Shown here in pieces: positions 6,033 through 8,158 of a DNA stretch of 8,158 nucleotides. This stretch comes from an uncultured Fretibacterium sp. (lineage in GTDB: Bacteria; Synergistota; Synergistia; Synergistales; Aminobacteriaceae): NCBI GenBank assembly GCA_905373185.1, contig CAJPSE010000067.1, forward strand, positions 1-8,158, given 5' to 3'. The notes beneath the pieces are model-generated. The model saw nothing but the letters and a program-made list of their open reading frames with translations, ran no database searches and was not told the DNA's origin. Position 1 is the first letter of the stretch; each line of letters begins with the position of its first letter. Made by a program: the position numbers and the translations under genes.

Positions 6033-8158
6033 GTGCGGAGATTGTTTGGTTCATGGAAAACGCGATGGGAAACGCGAAGGCCAGGGGGCTCGAAGGAAAC
6101 TGGCCTCGGAAGGATTTTGCCTCTGGCGCGGGCCTGCGTCCTGTGCGCGGGGGTGCTGCTGCTCCAGGGCGCGCCGTCGGACGCCGCCTCGTCGGTTTTG
6201 ATCAACGGCAAGCCGCTCGCTCAGATCGACGACATCGTGAAGGAGACGACCGGCTCGCGCGGTGTCGTGAAGGAATCGCTTTTGAAGTTCTTGAAGGCGA
6301 ACGACGGCAAATTCCGGTTTTATCCCACCCGAGGGGACGACAAGGGAGATCCGTCCGAGAAAGCTCAGGTCAACCTCGGGGACGACGGCGGGTATACCAA
6401 CACCGGCCTCCACCCGACTGTCGGCAAAAAGCGGGCCGAGGACGGCTCCCTCGTCGTGATGTATCCGTCCTCCAACGAAAAGGGCGTCACCCTCTGCTTC
6501 GCGCAGGTGAAGCCGGACGAGAAGGGCGGGCTCGCCGCTGCGAAAGGCTGGAGCACGACGATCGAGGCGTCCGGGTACCCCTACGTCACGGACTCGGCTG
6601 CCGGGCTCTTCCCCGACGGCGAGGGCGGCTCCGAGGCCTTCGTCGTCGCCTACTTCACGGCGGGCGGGGATCCGTGGGGGAAGAAACGCCCCGGGTACGA
6701 GCAGACCCACACCGCCTGGCTGGCCTTCGTCGACCCCGCTGCTAAGCGCGTCGAGACCCGACAGCTCGGGGCGATGAACGCTTATTTCCCGTCGGTTCGC
6801 GTGGCGGCGGGCGATCTCGACCACGACGGCAGGGCCAACGAGTTCGCCCTCATCCGCACCGGCAGGGACAACAACTATTTTCTTCAGGTCTATCGCGCCT
6901 CGAGGAGCGCGTCGGGGGGCGTCGAGGCGTCCCCGATATACGAGACCGGCCTCGGCAGCCGGGACGGCAAGGGCGAGAAGGTCGACGGCTGCGACGTGGT
7001 GGCCGGGGACTTCAACGGCGACGGGAGGACGGAGCTCGCGGCGGTCTACGCCGACAAGTGGAAGGACAGCGACGCCTATCCGACCGTTCGGACGTATGGG
7101 TGGAACGGTTCCGGGTTCAGCGGCTCCGAGACGCGGCTGGATGACGACGATCAGCGGGTAGGCGGCACGTCGTGGACGCTGGTGTACGTCCCGCACTACG
7201 GGATGATCGCTTCTGCCGGAGACCTGGACGGCGACGGGAAGGACGAGATCGTCTTCCTGTCCGCGAAGTATGGGAGCAGCGGCGGAGAGCTCCAGGTCTC
7301 GGTGTGGGGGACGGACGGCGCCCTGAAGCCCGCGCGTAAGTTCTGGCGCAGCACGGGACAGACCCTCGCCGGATACGGCGGGGTCGGCGGCGTGGACAGG
7401 GCGGAGTGCAGTTACCTGCTCCGCAGCGCGTCGCTTGCGCTTGTGCCCCTGGGAGGGACATCGGAGCGGGGGGCCCCGCTCCGAAAGGTGTTCTTCTCGC
7501 TCTCTCAGGGCGACGATACGGACAAGCGGTCGAGCGATTACTTCACCGGCGACAGACTGTGGTACCTGTCGCCCGAGATCTCGGGCGGCAACCTCACGGG
7601 CCTTTCCTCGCCCGTTCTTCACGCGCAGGGCGGCGCGGGGCGCGCCCTGGCGCTCCTGCCCGAGGACTTCTACGGCGAGTCCGTGGCCCTGGGCGAACCG
7701 ACGCACCTGGTCTTCGCCAACGAGCGCAGCTACGCCGCGGAGATTCAGACGCCCCCCTACCACGTGGACTACGTCCAGGCCCCATTTGAGGTCAACGGCG
7801 TCCGGCCGGAGAGGAAGTCCGTGATGAACCTGTCCTGGATGGGCTCGTCCGTCGCGTACTCGAAGAGCCAGACCGAGAGCAGCAAGGCCGACACGTCGTT
7901 CAGCGCGACCAGCGCGCTGGAGTGGGGGGTGTCGGCGTCCGTCGGAGGGCGGTACAAGCTTATTGGCGCCAACGCCTCGGGCGGCTACAAGGACACGTCG
8001 GCCAGGGTCGAGAGCAAGGCCAACAGCTCCCAGGCGACGGTCGCGACGACCATCACCAGCGTCACGGACGGATCGGACAACGTCGTCCTGTACAAGACCG
8101 ACCGGCACGTGTGGCGCTACCCGGTTCTGGGCCCCGCGCCCCAGGCCCCGGACACGCC
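6033..8158 (+). CDS. Exported FG-GAP beta-propeller protein with Ser/Thr-rich beta tail (3' end outside window)
   Basis: The frame is open to the window edge, giving 708 residues and two extra bases. I prefer GTG 6033 because GAGG (6020-6023) lies 9 bases upstream. An in-frame ATG at 6012 has no ribosome site and abuts the terminator tail. A basic region is followed by a hydrophobic core (about residues 27-46) and likely cleavage near residue 51. Three FG-GAP/calcium-loop motifs follow the D-x-D/N-x-D-G pattern: AGDLDHDG (Asp261/263/265), AGDFNGDG (Asp326, Asn328, Asp330) and AGDLDGDG (Asp397/399/401). A degenerate fourth (LFPDGEGG) lies near 195. Spacings of 65-71 residues suit propeller blades. 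Residues about 420-600 have no motif I recognise. Residues about 600-680 are rich in Ser, Thr, Gly and Ala with alternating polarity, then WRYPVLG at 694-700 and a Pro-rich end. Function is unknown; surface binding or a toxin-like role is possible. Confidence 0.82.
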   Translation, partial: MRRLFGSWKTRWETRRPGGSKETGLGRILPLARACVLCAGVLLLQGAPSDAASSVLINGKPLAQIDDIVKETTGSRGVVKESLLKFLKANDGKFRFYPTRGDDKGDPSEKAQVNLGDDGGYTNTGLHPTVGKKRAEDGSLVVMYPSSNEKGVTLCFAQVKPDEKGGLAAAKGWSTTIEASGYPYVTDSAAGLFPDGEGGSEAFVVAYFTAGGDPWGKKRPGYEQTHTAWLAFVDPAAKRVETRQLGAMNAYFPSVRVAAGDLDHDGRANEFALIRTGRDNNYFLQVYRASRSASGGVEASPIYETGLGSRDGKGEKVDGCDVVAGDFNGDGRTELAAVYADKWKDSDAYPTVRTYGWNGSGFSGSETRLDDDDQRVGGTSWTLVYVPHYGMIASAGDLDGDGKDEIVFLSAKYGSSGGELQVSVWGTDGALKPARKFWRSTGQTLAGYGGVGGVDRAECSYLLRSASLALVPLGGTSERGAPLRKVFFSLSQGDDTDKRSSDYFTGDRLWYLSPEISGGNLTGLSSPVLHAQGGAGRALALLPEDFYGESVALGEPTHLVFANERSYAAEIQTPPYHVDYVQAPFEVNGVRPERKSVMNLSWMGSSVAYSKSQTESSKADTSFSATSALEWGVSASVGGRYKLIGANASGGYKDTSARVESKANSSQATVATTITSVTDGSDNVVLYKTDRHVWRYPVLGPAPQAPDT

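Noticed and set aside
5933..6745. 270-residue plus-strand frame over the start of the propeller gene; considered as a frameshifted N-terminus
   Set aside because: The propeller frame itself runs without a stop from 6012 to the window end and contains its own signal peptide, so no frameshift is needed. The alternative frame is Arg-rich without domains.
6051..8108. 685-residue minus-strand open frame opposite the propeller gene
   Set aside because: The translation is Arg/Ala/Val-rich with no domain, and the plus-strand frame shows repeated calcium-loop motifs and a signal peptide.

Overview
The window is GC-rich (roughly 60-65% by eye) and looks like the chromosome of a Gram-negative-type bacterium. 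Several products carry Sec-type signal peptides or signal anchors, and most starts have purine-rich Shine-Dalgarno sites. A large MalT-type LuxR regulator beside small exported proteins of unknown role would fit Synergistota (Fretibacterium/Pyramidobacter-like). That placement is an impression from gene style, not a proven assignment. I see no tRNA, rRNA, CRISPR array, insertion sequence or phage gene.

Layout, left to right. (1) 1-280, minus strand: the N-terminus of a membrane-anchored protein with a Pro/Ala-rich linker, cut by the window edge. (2) 410-1597, plus: a complete MalY/PatB-type PLP-dependent C-S lyase/aminotransferase, divergent from gene 1. (3) 1760-2518, plus: an exported protein with a bacterial SH3 domain followed by a possible SmpA/BamE-like domain. 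(4) 2547-5150, minus: a complete 867-residue MalT-family ATP-dependent LuxR regulator, convergent with gene 3. (5) 5424-5843, plus: a small exported DcrB/PsbP-like protein, divergent from the regulator. (6) From 6033 (or 6012) to the window end, plus: an exported FG-GAP beta-propeller protein of at least 708 residues, still open at the edge. Its last visible part is a Ser/Thr-rich stretch of alternating polarity that resembles membrane-inserting beta hairpins.

The regulator and the DcrB-like gene share a 273-bp divergent region with several regulatory-looking elements. These are a consensus -10 for the regulator, a plausible -35/-10 pair for the DcrB-like gene, a direct repeat with 21-bp periodicity, a perfect 7-bp inverted repeat next to the -35, and a 10-bp hairpin at the start of the predicted leader. 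A perfect 13-bp-stem hairpin with a T-rich tail lies between the DcrB-like and propeller genes. It is either the terminator of the former or an attenuator in the leader of the latter.

Possible joint function (inference): the MalT-like regulator may control the exported proteins that flank it. The nearby MalY-like enzyme is notable because E. coli MalY binds and inhibits MalT. No maltose or maltodextrin genes are visible, so the ligand and regulon here are unknown.
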